A stretch of 33,055 bases of DNA from Lentisphaeria bacterium (GCA_017615635.1 JAFZZR010000198.1:1-33055); one strand, 5' to 3'; positions 23,351-32,934 are shown, counted from the first letter of the stretch. Numbers and translations are program-made. Notes: a model not told the origin generated them from the letters alone.

Positions 23351-23890
23351 ATGCAGAACGGTGAGATCTTTATTTCCAGCCGCGACGGCGTTTACAGGAT
23401 CCGCGTCATCGGACGCGCCACCTTCGAATGCGCCCCTGCCCTGCGCAGCCTGGTCGGCACACTGAATCAGGAAACGTTCAGTCAGGTCCGGATCGACCTC
23501 TCCGGATGCATCTGGATGGACAGCACCTTCATGGGCGTTCTCGCCATGATTGGGCTCCGTGCAAAAAAAATCAGCGCTGACGCCTTCATCGTCAATGCCG
23601 ATTCCCAGAATGAAAATCTTCTCTCCGGCCTCGGGCTCCGGAAGGTTTTCCAGTTCACCGCCGAGAAGACCGAACCGGATGCGCCCGCCCCCGCGGAAGC
23701 GCCGAAGTCCGGCGCTTCTTCCGCTCAGGACAGCGCGCTCGACAGTGCGAAAACCGTTCTTGCCGCCCATGAAACGCTCATGGACGTGGACGAAGAAAAC
23801 GTCCGGAAGTTCCGCAACGTGGTCTCCATGGTCCGTCAGGAGATCCAGAAGAAAGAAGGACAGGACGGAAATCCGTCCGGCGACCGGTGA
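23351..23890 (+). CDS. STAS-domain protein (anti-sigma factor antagonist-like)
   Basis: The first 105 of 179 residues form a STAS domain: [35 protein letters not shown] and [13 protein letters not shown]. The Ser in M-D-S-T (Ser58) sits at the position phosphorylated in SpoIIAA-type antagonists. In those systems the unphosphorylated antagonist binds a kinase/anti-sigma factor and frees a sigma factor or another target. The remaining 75 residues are an Ala/Pro/Glu-rich linker and a charged helical tail ([19 protein letters not shown]) with no recognised domain. No GHKL kinase, phosphatase or sigma gene is nearby. It lies 27 bp after alaS and 11 bp before fumC. Confidence 0.82.
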   Translation: MQNGEIFISSRDGVYRIRVIGRATFECAPALRSLVGTLNQETFSQVRIDLSGCIWMDSTFMGVLAMIGLRAKKISADAFIVNADSQNENLLSGLGLRKVFQFTAEKTEPDAPAPAEAPKSGASSAQDSALDSAKTVLAAHETLMDVDEENVRKFRNVVSMVRQEIQKKEGQDGNPSGDR

Positions 23891-23901
23891 GGGATGAACC
23901 G

Positions 23902-25302
23902 ATGAATACACGTATGGAATCCGACAGCATGGGGCAGATCCCCGTTCCCGCCGACCGCTACTGGGGCGCCCAGACACAGCGGTCCCTGATCCATTTCAAT
24001 ATCGGCGACGACCGGATCCCGCTGGAAGTCATCCATGCGTTCGCCATTCTCAAGAAGGCGTCCGCCCGGGCCAACGAATCGCTGGGGAATCTTCCGGCGG
24101 AACTGGCGGATGCCATCTCCGGCGTCTGCGATGAAATTCTGGAAGGCCGTCTGGATGACGAGTTTCCGCTGAAAGTCTGGATGACCGGAAGCGGGACGCA
24201 GTCCAACATGAATGTCAACGAAGTCATTTCCAACCGGGCCAACGAAAAACTCGGGTCTCCCCGGGGTTCGAGAAAGCCCGTGCACCCCAACGATCATGTC
24301 AACCGCTCCCAGTCTTCCAACGATACGTTCCCCGCGGCCATGCATATTGCCGCCGTCCTGGCCCTGAACGAACGGCTGCTCCCCGCTCTGGACGAGATCT
24401 GCGGGATCCTGGAAGAGAAGGAAAAAAAATTCGAATCTCTCGTAAAGATCGGCCGGACTCATCTTCAGGATGCGGTGCCGCTGACCCTCGGGCAGGAAAT
24501 TTCCGGATGGAAAGCCCAGCTGCAGACCGCCTCGGACCGCGTCCGTGCCGTCATGCCCGAACTGCTCGAGCTGGCGCTGGGCGGGACCGCCGTGGGCACC
24601 GGGCTCAATGCACCGGCCGGATTTGCCGAAAAAGCGGCGGAATTCATTGCGGAATATACCGGCTTTCCGTTCGTTTCCGGGAAGAACAAATTCGCGCTGC
24701 TGGCCGGGCATGACGCCATTGTGGCGGCCTCCGCCGCCCTCCGGACGCTGGCCTGCGCCCTGATGAAAATGGCGAACGATATCCGTTTCCTGGCCAGCGG
24801 TCCGCGCTGCGGGCTCGGCGAACTTATTCTGCCGGAAAACGAGCCGGGCTCATCCATTATGCCGGGCAAGGTGAATCCGACCCAGTGCGAGGCGCTGATC
24901 ATGGTCTGCGTGCAGACCATGGGGCTGGATTCGGCCATTGCCTTTGCCGGATCGCTGGGCAACTTCGAACTCAATGTCATGAAGCCGCTGATGATCTTCG
25001 ATCTGCTTTCGCAGGTCCGGCTTCTCTCCGATTCCCTGCGCTCCTTCGCGAAGTACGCACTGTCGGGTCTGGAGGCCAATGGGAAACGCATCGCCGCCCT
25101 CCTGGAAAATTCCCTCATGCTCGTCACCGCGCTTTCGCCCGTGATCGGATACGACAACGCGGCGAAGATCGCCCATGCCGCCCATGTGAACGGGACCACG
25201 CTCCGCGAGGAGGCGGTGAAGGGCGGCTTCATCTCCAGCGAGGAATTCGATCGGGTCGTCCGTCCGGAAAAGATGGTGAAGCCCATGGAAACGGGGAAAT
25301 AA
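23902..25302 (+). CDS. fumC: Class II fumarate hydratase
   Basis: FumC converts fumarate and malate in the TCA cycle without an Fe-S cluster. The 466-residue product has the normal length and the signatures [24 protein letters not shown] opening, [26 protein letters not shown] and [12 protein letters not shown] prefer the ATG at 23902, which has a GAGGG box 8 nt upstream and reproduces the usual N-terminus, over the GTG at 23887 that overlaps the STAS stop. It ends the alaS-STAS-fumC cluster. Confidence 0.95.
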   Translation: MNTRMESDSMGQIPVPADRYWGAQTQRSLIHFNIGDDRIPLEVIHAFAILKKASARANESLGNLPAELADAISGVCDEILEGRLDDEFPLKVWMTGSGTQSNMNVNEVISNRANEKLGSPRGSRKPVHPNDHVNRSQSSNDTFPAAMHIAAVLALNERLLPALDEICGILEEKEKKFESLVKIGRTHLQDAVPLTLGQEISGWKAQLQTASDRVRAVMPELLELALGGTAVGTGLNAPAGFAEKAAEFIAEYTGFPFVSGKNKFALLAGHDAIVAASAALRTLACALMKMANDIRFLASGPRCGLGELILPENEPGSSIMPGKVNPTQCEALIMVCVQTMGLDSAIAFAGSLGNFELNVMKPLMIFDLLSQVRLLSDSLRSFAKYALSGLEANGKRIAALLENSLMLVTALSPVIGYDNAAKIAHAAHVNGTTLREEAVKGGFISSEEFDRVVRPEKMVKPMETGK

Positions 25303-25312
25303 GCCGGGTGTA

Positions 25313-25340
25313 TTGATTTTTCCGATCCGCGCTGTATTGT
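25313..25340 (+). promoter_or_regulatory. Probable promoter for tmk-holB
   Basis: TTGATT (25313-25318), 16 bp spacer, TATTGT (25335-25340), 34 bp before the tmk ATG. Confidence 0.4.
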
Positions 25341-25374
25341 AACGAGTCAACAGAAAACTATCCGGGAAGAAGCC

Positions 25375-26019
25375 ATGAAGGGTTTGTTCATTACGCTGGA
25401 AGGCGGAGAAGGCTGCGGAAAATCCACGCAGATCCGTCTGCTGGGCGAGGCGCTTCGGGCCGCTGCGCCCGGACGCGAGGTCATCGTCACCCGTTCGCCC
25501 GGCGGAACGCCTGCGGCGGAGAAGATCCGGTCCGTTCTGAAGGAGCCTCTTCCGGGGGACGATCTGACCGCGGAGACCGAGCTCATGCTTTTCGCCGCCT
25601 GCCACGCCCAGATGTGCGCGAAGCTGATCAAGCCCGCGCTGGAACGGGGCGCGATCCTGCTGGCCGACCGGTTCTGCGATTCCACGGAAGTCTATCAGGG
25701 CGCGGCCCGGGGACTTTCCGCGGAATGGATCCGCGAAGTCTGCGATTTCGTCCGGAAAGGGACGACGCCGGATCTGACGCTGCTTCTGGATATCGACCCG
25801 GCCGCAGGTCTGGCCCGTACGCGCAGCCGCAGTCAGAACCCGGAAAACGACCGTTTCGACTCGGAAAATCTGGGATTCCATACCGCCGTGCGGAACGGAT
25901 TTCTGGAACTGGCGCGCCGGGAGCCCGGAAGGATCTGCGTTATCGATGCGTCCGCCGATGCACAAACGGTTCAGCAAAACATCCGGGAGGTCTGCCGTGA
26001 ACGGCTGGGACTCTTTTGA
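25375..26019 (+). CDS. tmk: Thymidylate kinase
   Basis: Tmk phosphorylates dTMP to dTDP for DNA synthesis. The 214-residue enzyme has the P-loop GGEGCGKST at residues 10-18, the ADRFCDSTEVYQGAARGL substrate-binding block, and a lid region with N-D-R-F. The loop that is usually T-R-E-P-G-G reads T-R-S-P-G-G here: Ser replaces the common Glu. It overlaps holB by 23 bp, the classic tmk-holB pairing, linking dTTP supply to replication. Confidence 0.93.
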   Translation: MKGLFITLEGGEGCGKSTQIRLLGEALRAAAPGREVIVTRSPGGTPAAEKIRSVLKEPLPGDDLTAETELMLFAACHAQMCAKLIKPALERGAILLADRFCDSTEVYQGAARGLSAEWIREVCDFVRKGTTPDLTLLLDIDPAAGLARTRSRSQNPENDRFDSENLGFHTAVRNGFLELARREPGRICVIDASADAQTVQQNIREVCRERLGLF

Positions 26020-27061
26020 AAAATCTTTTCCCCTGCTGGCCATGCCGCTGAAAAACGCGGCCCAGCGCGGACGGCTTTCCCACTCTCTGCTGGTGGTCTC
26101 CGCCAATCCGGATATCCGGCTCTCCTTTCCGCCCGTCCTGGCCGCTCTTTCCGCCTGTACAGACCGGAGAGAAGACGGCGCGCCCTGCGGAAATTGTTCC
26201 GCCTGCCGGAGTCTGGCCGCCGGAACGTATCCGGACCTCTTCACGCTGGCGCCCACCTCCAAGGCCCGGGAGATCACGGTGGGCAAGGATGACGGGGATC
26301 CGGACACCCTCCGGAGTTTCGAGTCGGTATTCCACCTGGGCAGCATTACGGAGTCCGGCTGGAAGATCGGGATCATCCAGGAGGCGGACACCATGAACGA
26401 GGCGGCGCAGAATGCGTTTCTGAAGACGCTGGAGGAACCGCCGCCGAAATGTCTGTTCATTCTTTCCACGGGACGCCCCGGCGCGCTTCTCCCTACTATC
26501 CGGAGCCGCTGCCAGACCATTCCCCTGACGGACAACGTCTGTATCTACGATATGGAACTTTTCGCCCCGGCGGCGGAAGCGCTCCTGACCTTCTCGCTGA
26601 AGGCGAACCGGGATCTTGTGGAAGCCGAAGAGTGCGCGGTTCGTCTCATCCGGATCCTGGATTCGCTGGAAACCGCGGCGGAAGAGACGGTGACGAAACG
26701 CTGGGATGCCCGTCTCAAGGAGGCGGAAAATCTGGAATCGGCGGGACTGAAACTGCTGGAACGCCGGATCGCCGGAGAAACCTCGTGCGAGTATCGGCGT
26801 CTGCGGGAACAGTTCATCAGCTTTCTCCACGCCTGGTTCGCCGAACTGGCCGAGCTTTCCGCCGGAATAGCCCCCGAACTTCTGCCGAATCCGGAAGTGG
26901 TCCGGCCCTGGCTGGAGGCGTCGGACAAGCCGAAACTCCGGGAGCGGGACGCATTCCGTATCCTTGCCGAAGCCGAAACACTGGTCAAGAATCTGCGGAC
27001 GAACGTCAACGACGAACTGGCCATCCGGACCTTCATTCTGAAAACGGCGGCCCGCCGATAA
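25997..27061 (+). CDS. holB: DNA polymerase III delta' subunit
   Basis: HolB is the delta' part of the clamp loader, which opens the sliding clamp on DNA. From a GTG at 25997 with GGGAGG 6 nt upstream, the product is 354 residues. It shows a four-Cys zinc site (C54, C64, C67, C70), the IGIIQEADTMNEAAQNAFLKTLEEPP block and the S-R-C arginine-finger motif (IRSRCQ). The region where many homologues carry a Walker A reads S-H-S-L-L-V-V-S-A-N-P-D-I-R, so ATP binding is lost, as in E. coli delta'. An ATG at 25946 would add 17 residues overlapping tmk further and has no better ribosome site. Confidence 0.9.
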   Translation: MNGWDSFEKSFPLLAMPLKNAAQRGRLSHSLLVVSANPDIRLSFPPVLAALSACTDRREDGAPCGNCSACRSLAAGTYPDLFTLAPTSKAREITVGKDDGDPDTLRSFESVFHLGSITESGWKIGIIQEADTMNEAAQNAFLKTLEEPPPKCLFILSTGRPGALLPTIRSRCQTIPLTDNVCIYDMELFAPAAEALLTFSLKANRDLVEAEECAVRLIRILDSLETAAEETVTKRWDARLKEAENLESAGLKLLERRIAGETSCEYRRLREQFISFLHAWFAELAELSAGIAPELLPNPEVVRPWLEASDKPKLRERDAFRILAEAETLVKNLRTNVNDELAIRTFILKTAARR

Positions 27062-27082
27062 CACCGGAGGATCCGTCCGACC

Positions 27083-27898
27083 ATGCTGGAAAAGGATGAC
27101 TATCAGGAACCGGTATGCCCTCTTTCCCCGCCTCCGAAACGGGCCTGGCACGATCCGCCGGAGCGGATCCCGCTGGATCGCGTGATCGCCGAGTGCGACC
27201 GTCTTTTCGGCGAAGAACAGCCCTTCCTTCTGGGGGAACATCTCCGGCACTGGCGGAGGAAAGCGGCGGAGCTGGGCGACAAGCGGAGCGAGCTGAGTCT
27301 GCTCAATGAACTTATGGGACACTACCGCATGACCGGCGACCGGGAACGGGGACTGGAGGCGGTCCGGGACGGGTTCCGCCTGATCGGAGAGGTCGGGATC
27401 GAAGGCAGCGTCAGTGCGGGCACGATCCTTCTGAACGGGGCAACGGCGCTGAAATCCTTTGGCGAAGTCAAAGAGGCGCTTCGGCATTATGCGGAGGCGT
27501 TCCGCTGCTACGGGGCGCACCTGGCGCCCGAAGATCCGAGATACGCCGGTCTCTTCAACAACATGGCCGCAGCGTATGCGGACAACGGAGAATTCCGGCA
27601 CGCCGAAGCCTATTACCGGAAGGCGCTGGCTCTGCTGAAGGAGAAGAGCCAGCTGATGGACCGGGCGGTGACGGAGGTCAATCTGGCACAGCTCTATCAT
27701 CGGCAGGATCCGGCGGATCCGCGTATTGCGGAGTGTCTGGACCGGGCATACGGCTGCTTCGAAAGTCCGGATGCGGAATACGGCCCCTACTATGCTCATA
27801 CCTGCCGGAAGTGCGCGGGCGCCTTCGGCGACCTCGGAGAAAAGGCCCGCGAACGCGAATTAAACGAAAGGGCCGATGCGCTTTATGCAGGGGATTGA
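27083..27898 (+). CDS. Tetratricopeptide repeat protein
   Basis: This 271-residue soluble protein contains three to four TPR-like helical hairpins between about residues 65 and 215; the clearest is LFNNMAAAYADNGEFRHAEAYYRKAL with consensus small and aromatic positions. There is no signal peptide, so a cytoplasmic scaffold is likely. It starts 21 bp after holB and overlaps the DUF4037 gene by 23 bp, implying coupled expression. TPR and DUF4037 proteins are, as I recall, recurring neighbours, but a joint role is not established. Confidence 0.8.
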   Translation: MLEKDDYQEPVCPLSPPPKRAWHDPPERIPLDRVIAECDRLFGEEQPFLLGEHLRHWRRKAAELGDKRSELSLLNELMGHYRMTGDRERGLEAVRDGFRLIGEVGIEGSVSAGTILLNGATALKSFGEVKEALRHYAEAFRCYGAHLAPEDPRYAGLFNNMAAAYADNGEFRHAEAYYRKALALLKEKSQLMDRAVTEVNLAQLYHRQDPADPRIAECLDRAYGCFESPDAEYGPYYAHTCRKCAGAFGDLGEKARERELNERADALYAGD

Positions 27899-28811
27899 TC
27901 TCGCAAAAGAGTGGTTCGAATCCGCCGGGCTTCCCGCAATCCGCGAAAAATGTCCCGACGCCCTGCCCTTTCTGGCCGCAGGACTGGCCGGATCCGGATC
28001 CGAATGCTTCGGGTTCGATGATGAAGTTTCGCGCGATCATGATTTCGAAGTCCGTTTCTCGATCTGGATCTCCGAGGAACAGGAAGCCCGTTTCGGATTC
28101 CGTCTGGAACGGCTCTATGCCGAGCTCCGGAAACACGCACCCGCTTCGGGAAAATCCGAAAAGAGCGCCTGGGGACAGCCCGGCGGAGGCGTTGAAACGA
28201 TCGAATCCTTTTTCCAGCGGCATCTGGGGATCCCGGGCGCGCCCCGGCACTGGGAACAGTGGCTCCGCATTCCGGAATACGCCTTTGCGGAGGCCGTGAA
28301 CGGAGCCGTTTTTCTGGATAATCCGGGCGCCTTCACGACGGTCCGGCAGACCATCCTCACCGGAATGCCTCGGGACGTTCTGCTGAAGAAACTGGCCGCG
28401 CGGGCCGCCCTCATGGCCCAGAGCGGACAATACAATTTCGCCCGCTGTCTGAAACACGGCGAACGGGGCGCGGCCCATCTGGCGCTGGCGGAATTCGTCC
28501 GCACAACAGGCTCCATGATCCATCTGCTGAACGGCGGTTTTGCCCCCTACTATAAATGGCTTCTGAAGAGCCTGCGGACTCTGCCCGTCCTGGGCGACAT
28601 GGCCGATCCGCTGGAATTTCTGCTGGCCGACGACGCTCCCGACGATCTCCGTCTGTCCGTAGTGGAAGATATCTGCCGGCGCACGGCGTCAGTCCTGCGG
28701 GACCGCGGATTCTCGGATTCGCAGGAAACGTTTCTGGAAGCCCATGCCATGGAGCTGATGCGCCGGATCGAAAACCGGGAGATCCGCAGTCTGCACATCA
28801 TGGAGGGGTGA
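27876..28811 (+). CDS. DUF4037 protein, nucleotidyltransferase-like
   Basis: The 311-residue product has the DUF4037 hallmark GLAGSGSECFGFDDEVSRDHDFE (about residues 45-67), resembling a nucleotidyltransferase-fold G-S-x-S with a downstream D-x-D/E pair that could bind metal and a nucleotide. A helical C-terminal part (R-x-x-L-x-x-K-L-A-A-R-A-A-L-M-A-Q-S-G-Q-Y-N) is typical of these proteins. The start may be the ATG at 27876 or the one at 27885; neither has ideal ribosome-site spacing. It converges on the next gene with only 9 bp between the stop codons. Substrate is unknown. Confidence 0.82.
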   Translation: MRFMQGIDLAKEWFESAGLPAIREKCPDALPFLAAGLAGSGSECFGFDDEVSRDHDFEVRFSIWISEEQEARFGFRLERLYAELRKHAPASGKSEKSAWGQPGGGVETIESFFQRHLGIPGAPRHWEQWLRIPEYAFAEAVNGAVFLDNPGAFTTVRQTILTGMPRDVLLKKLAARAALMAQSGQYNFARCLKHGERGAAHLALAEFVRTTGSMIHLLNGGFAPYYKWLLKSLRTLPVLGDMADPLEFLLADDAPDDLRLSVVEDICRRTASVLRDRGFSDSQETFLEAHAMELMRRIENREIRSLHIMEG

Positions 28812-28820
28812 GGACCTCCG

Positions 28821-31800
28821 TCAAATCTTCGGGGCGTCTTTTGAAACGGCGGAAGCCGCCGGACGGGGACTGCCGGGGAAGAACTGCTCGCCATACCGGC
28901 GCAGCGCCGCCAGGTCCAGTTTTCCGGAACCGAGCAGCGGGATCTCAGGGATCCGGTGGAAGTTCACGGCTTTGGGGATCCACAGGTTCGAAATGCTTTT
29001 CTCCCGGAGCTGCTCGACCACCTCGGCAGGCGTCATGGGCATATCGTCCGTGTACAGGACCAGAAGTGCCTCGCCCTTGACGGGATCCGGCATGCCGCAG
29101 ACGGCCACGGCCCGCTTGCCGAGATCGAACATTTCGTTGATGATCCGTTCGACCATTTCATGCGGGACCATTTCTCCGGCGATCTTGCTGAACCGGGAGA
29201 GCCGGCCGCAGATGTTCATGTATCCGGCGGGATCCATGCGGACAACGTCGCCCGTATCGTAATAGCCGTCGTACAGGACGGCGCGAGTCTTTTCCGGCTC
29301 GTTCAGATATCCCTGCATGATGTTGGGCCCCTTCACGAAAAGTATGCCTTCGCTGCCCGGCGGAAGCGGCTCGTGCGTAAGGGGATCCACCACCCGCACG
29401 GAGATATTGGAAAGCGCCACGCCGATGGAGTCCTCCTTCCCCGTCACCAGCCCCAGTTCGTTCAGGGACGGCGCGAGATTGATGGAGACCACCGGCGAAA
29501 GTTCCGTGCAGCCGTACGCCTCCACGACCTCTCGTCCGGTCATCTGACGGTAGCGGGTCCTCGTATCCTGCCGGAGTTTTTCCGCCCCGGTGGAAACCAG
29601 TCGGACGGACCGGAACTGTTCCGCGCTGCAGCGCCGCAGATAGGTGTGAAGGAAGGAAGGCGTGGCGAAAAGCAGAGTCGGGCGGTGCGTCTCCAGAAGA
29701 CGGCCCATGCCCGCGCCGTCCAGAGGACTTTCCGTGTACGTCACCTGACACCCCTGAAGGATGGGCAGCCAGAAACCGATGTTCAGTCCGAACGAGTGGA
29801 ACAGCGGAAGATTGCCAACGATATGATCCTCGCCTCTCCGGGCACAGAAAGCGGCGGCCGTTGCCCGTACATTGGTGTACATGCTGTGATGACTCAGCAT
29901 CACGCCCTTGGGATTCCCCGTCGATCCGCTGGAGAAAAGAAGCACGCCGGTCCCGAATACGTCGTCCGAGCTCCGGGGTGCGATGAGCGTCATGAGTTCA
30001 CGGTACGGGAAAAGCAGGATCGCCGCCGAAAGGAGATCCCTTTTCCAGCGGGGCACCTTCTTCAGGATCTCGTCCGCCTCGATCAGCGAGACGTTCTCCG
30101 GCATCAGTGACTTCGCCCGGTCATAGAAGGCGCGGCTGGTGAAGACATGGGTGATCCCCGCTTTCCGGATGGATTCGGCCAGCACCGGGGCGGGCGCCGT
30201 GGGATTGAGAGGAGCGGGCACATGATCGGCATAAAGCGAAGCCAGAAGCGTGACAGCCTCCAGACAGGAGTTCGGCATCAGGATCCCCACGTACCGGGTA
30301 TCCGAATCCAGAAGATCCCGGATCGTACGGCTCAAGAGGATCGCATGCCGCGCAGTCCGGAGCATGGAATAGCTTTCCCCGCCGAAATCGCGCATCCGGA
30401 CACGGAAGGGATGGGTGGCCGCATCCCGCAGAGCGATATAGTGGATCACCCGTTCCCGGGGCAGACGGTCCATGCAGCTCTCCGCCGCCAGCTCGGCGAT
30501 CTTCTGCCGCACATCGAAGGGCGTGAATCCCGGGGAAAGCGGACGGCCGAACGAGACCTGCGCCGCATACGGTACTTCCCGGGGAAACCGCAGGGGCGAA
30601 AGACGTCCGCCGTACCAGGAGAAGACGCTGCCCCAGACATTGCCGATGCAGACCGGGATCACCGGCACGTTCAGATCGTCCGGGATCATGCGGAAAAATC
30701 CCGCTTTGAAGACGCCCATGGCCCCGTTGCGGGTCATGCGGCCTTCCGGGAAAACGCAGATGATGTCGCCCCGCCGCAGCGAGTCCTGCACGTCGGCAAA
30801 CATCCGGTGCAGCTCCTTGCCGCGCCCGAAGCCGGGCACACGGATGAATCCGGTGATCTGCGCAATAAGCCGGATCAGCGGAAACTGATAATAATTCTCC
30901 TGCATCAGAAACCGGATGCGGCGGGACGTACAGGCACTGATGAGCACGCTGTCGATCAGCGACACGTGGTTGGAAAGCAGCAGCGCCGGACCGCGGTCCG
31001 GAATGTTCTCCGCGCCGCGGATGACCGTCCGGTAGGAGACATTGCCCAGAGATATGATCAGAAAACGGAGAAAGAAGTCGGGCAGCGCCCACATGCTGAA
31101 GAGCGTGACCAGAAACGTGACCGCGCCCAGCAGCGTGATCATGCCCTCCGGCGAAAAAAACGTCCCCTCCCCGGAAAACGGCACGGCCCGCCGCACCAGA
31201 AAATCCAGTGCGACGACCAGCAGGAAACAGAGGACGTTGTTCGCATTCAGCGCGGCGCCGCAGGCCTCGGGCGCCACACGATGCTGAAAGTAGGCGCGCA
31301 GAGGAACGACAAAAAGACCGCCTCCGATCCCCGCGGCGAACAGTGCGAAAAGAACCCAGGGGAAAATCGCAATGGTCTCGGCATAGAATCCCGGAATGGC
31401 GATCCGGAAGACCGAAAGAGGACCATGGAAGAACGCCGCGCCCGGCAGACAGACCGCCACCAGGAATGCTCCGATGGGGATCAGCCCCAGCTCGATCTTG
31501 TGCTTCGAAAGGCGTCCGGCAAGACGGCAGCCCGCTGACATGCCGAGGATCGGTGCCATGCAGGTGATGTACAGGGAGAGACCGGGATGCTCCGTCCGCT
31601 TCAGGACCAGGACCGCGATCAGGTAGATCAGCGAGGCTCCCACGGCCAGAAAGAAACCGTCGCCCAATGCGCAGAGCACCATCTGACGGGAGCGGAAGAC
31701 GGCGCGCCAGCCGATGAAGAAGGCCCGTTTTGCAGGGTACTTCTTCTCCTTCTTCCATTGGATGGCGGAAATGGTCGGGACCACCCGGAAGGATAGAAAG

Positions 31801-32363
31801 AAGGAGCAGATGGAAAGGAGGATCAGGAAGTCCAGGCAGCGCCGGATCCCGTTTTGAAGAGGCAGAAACAGAAAACAGAGCGGCGCAGAGAAAGCCACGG
31901 CCAGGAACAGAACGAACCCGATTTGTCCATTGGCCGGCGAAAGATCTTCTTCCGAAAACGTTTCCGGCAGGATCCCGTTCAGTGCCGGATTGAAAAAGGC
32001 CGCTTTCGTCGAAAGCAGAAACAGCATCACAGGGAAAATTTCGGGCGACGGCCCATCCCGGTGACACAGCCACGCACAGCATCCCAGGATCGCCAGCTCC
32101 GCGATCCGGCTGATCTGGATGATGAACCGTTTCGGCAGGCGGTCGGCCAGAAACCCCGAAGGCATCTGAAACAGCACATAGGGGAGCGCGAAACAGATGA
32201 AAGGAAGCGCAGGACCGCCCCCCCCGGGAAACGGAAGGGCTCCGCCGCAGACAAAAGAAGCGAGGCAGAGGAAGAGGGAATCCGTCAGGACCTCCAGAAA
32301 CATCAGGCCCGCAAGTGGCGAGATCTTCCTTCGGAACGGAAGGGCGTCGGGGTACGGATTCAT
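28821..32363 (-). CDS. Trifunctional lysophospholipid transporter / acyltransferase / acyl-ACP synthetase
   Basis: The 1180-residue protein fuses three steps of lysophospholipid recycling. Residues 1-430 form an LplT-like MFS transporter with about 12 membrane helices. Residues about 440-640 are a PlsC acyltransferase with the H-x4-D motif (N465-H466-V-S-L-I-D471) and FPEGR at 538-542. Residues about 660-1165 are an AMP-binding acyl-ACP/CoA synthetase: SSGSTGNPKG at 811-820, YGCTELSP, YDTGDV and a C-terminal GSGKLDL with the catalytic Lys. In E. coli the same jobs are split between LplT and Aas. It would import lysophospholipid, activate a fatty acid and re-acylate. It starts only 7 bp after the broken LysM gene and has a weak ribosome site. 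Confidence 0.92.
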   Translation of the reverse strand: MNPYPDALPFRRKISPLAGLMFLEVLTDSLFLCLASFVCGGALPFPGGGGPALPFICFALPYVLFQMPSGFLADRLPKRFIIQISRIAELAILGCCAWLCHRDGPSPEIFPVMLFLLSTKAAFFNPALNGILPETFSEEDLSPANGQIGFVLFLAVAFSAPLCFLFLPLQNGIRRCLDFLILLSICSFFLSFRVVPTISAIQWKKEKKYPAKRAFFIGWRAVFRSRQMVLCALGDGFFLAVGASLIYLIAVLVLKRTEHPGLSLYITCMAPILGMSAGCRLAGRLSKHKIELGLIPIGAFLVAVCLPGAAFFHGPLSVFRIAIPGFYAETIAIFPWVLFALFAAGIGGGLFVVPLRAYFQHRVAPEACGAALNANNVLCFLLVVALDFLVRRAVPFSGEGTFFSPEGMITLLGAVTFLVTLFSMWALPDFFLRFLIISLGNVSYRTVIRGAENIPDRGPALLLSNHVSLIDSVLISACTSRRIRFLMQENYYQFPLIRLIAQITGFIRVPGFGRGKELHRMFADVQDSLRRGDIICVFPEGRMTRNGAMGVFKAGFFRMIPDDLNVPVIPVCIGNVWGSVFSWYGGRLSPLRFPREVPYAAQVSFGRPLSPGFTPFDVRQKIAELAAESCMDRLPRERVIHYIALRDAATHPFRVRMRDFGGESYSMLRTARHAILLSRTIRDLLDSDTRYVGILMPNSCLEAVTLLASLYADHVPAPLNPTAPAPVLAESIRKAGITHVFTSRAFYDRAKSLMPENVSLIEADEILKKVPRWKRDLLSAAILLFPYRELMTLIAPRSSDDVFGTGVLLFSSGSTGNPKGVMLSHHSMYTNVRATAAAFCARRGEDHIVGNLPLFHSFGLNIGFWLPILQGCQVTYTESPLDGAGMGRLLETHRPTLLFATPSFLHTYLRRCSAEQFRSVRLVSTGAEKLRQDTRTRYRQMTGREVVEAYGCTELSPVVSINLAPSLNELGLVTGKEDSIGVALSNISVRVVDPLTHEPLPPGSEGILFVKGPNIMQGYLNEPEKTRAVLYDGYYDTGDVVRMDPAGYMNICGRLSRFSKIAGEMVPHEMVERIINEMFDLGKRAVAVCGMPDPVKGEALLVLYTDDMPMTPAEVVEQLREKSISNLWIPKAVNFHRIPEIPLLGSGKLDLAALRRYGEQFFPGSPRPAASAVSKDAPKI

Positions 32364-32370
32364 TGTCGGA

Positions 32371-32934
32371 TCATTTCACCGGAATCCGGAGTTTCTGTCC
32401 GATATGAAGAACATCGCTTTTCAGATTGTTCGCCTTCTTGATGTCGGACACGGAGACCTTGTACGCCGCCGCAATGGCGCTCAGCGTGGCCCCCTGCACA
32501 ACCTCGTACTCTTCGTACTCGGTAAAGGACGAGCCGCTTTCCGCGGAGGAGGCGCCCTTCCGGGACGAAGAGGCGGCAGGCACCGCTGTCGGAGGAGGCA
32601 GAGACGCCAGCTTCACGATCTGATCGGAGAGCTTACGGATCTATTCATCCCGGGCCGCGGACTCGGCGGCGGCCTGACGCTTCAGCTGACGGACCGTTTC
32701 CACCAGTTCCTTGTTTTCATTTTCTACGGCGAGAAGCTTTCTTTCAAGCTCGACGATCTGAAGCTCCATCCGGGCGTTTTCGTCCTGCACGGAACGGACC
32801 TGCTGGGAAAGGGCCGCGGTCAGTTCTTCGGCATACCGGGCGCCGGAGCTGCTCCGCTGCTGTGCGCAAAGTCCGAAGGTGAACGAGCCGGAAATCAGGA
32901 CGCCGAGGAAAAGAGGAGCGAAGTTGTTTTTCAT
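32371..32934 (-). pseudogene. Exported coiled-coil/LysM protein interrupted by an in-frame TAG
   Basis: One reading frame encodes a signal peptide (MKNNFAPLFLGVLISGSF, cleavage likely near LCA-QQ), a coiled coil (about residues 25-90), then a TAG at 32643-32641, and in the same frame a Ser/Ala-rich linker and a C-terminal LysM domain (YEVVQGATLSAIAAAYKVSVSDIKKANNL). LysM binds peptidoglycan, so the intact protein would be a periplasmic wall-binding factor of about 187 residues. The start is the ATG at 32934 (GGAG 8 nt upstream) rather than 32955. The segment after the TAG has only a GTG at 32616 and no ribosome site, so it is unlikely to be a separate gene. Nonsense mutation, sequencing error and readthrough are all possible. 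Confidence 0.75.

Noticed and set aside
25940..27799. 619-codon minus-strand open frame opposite holB and the TPR gene
   Set aside because: Antisense to genes with clear motifs; no ribosome site or domain.
27914..27924. GGTTCGAATCC, resembling a tRNA T-loop
   Set aside because: It lies inside the DUF4037 gene as the codons around W-F-E-S, and the flanks do not form a T-stem or cloverleaf.
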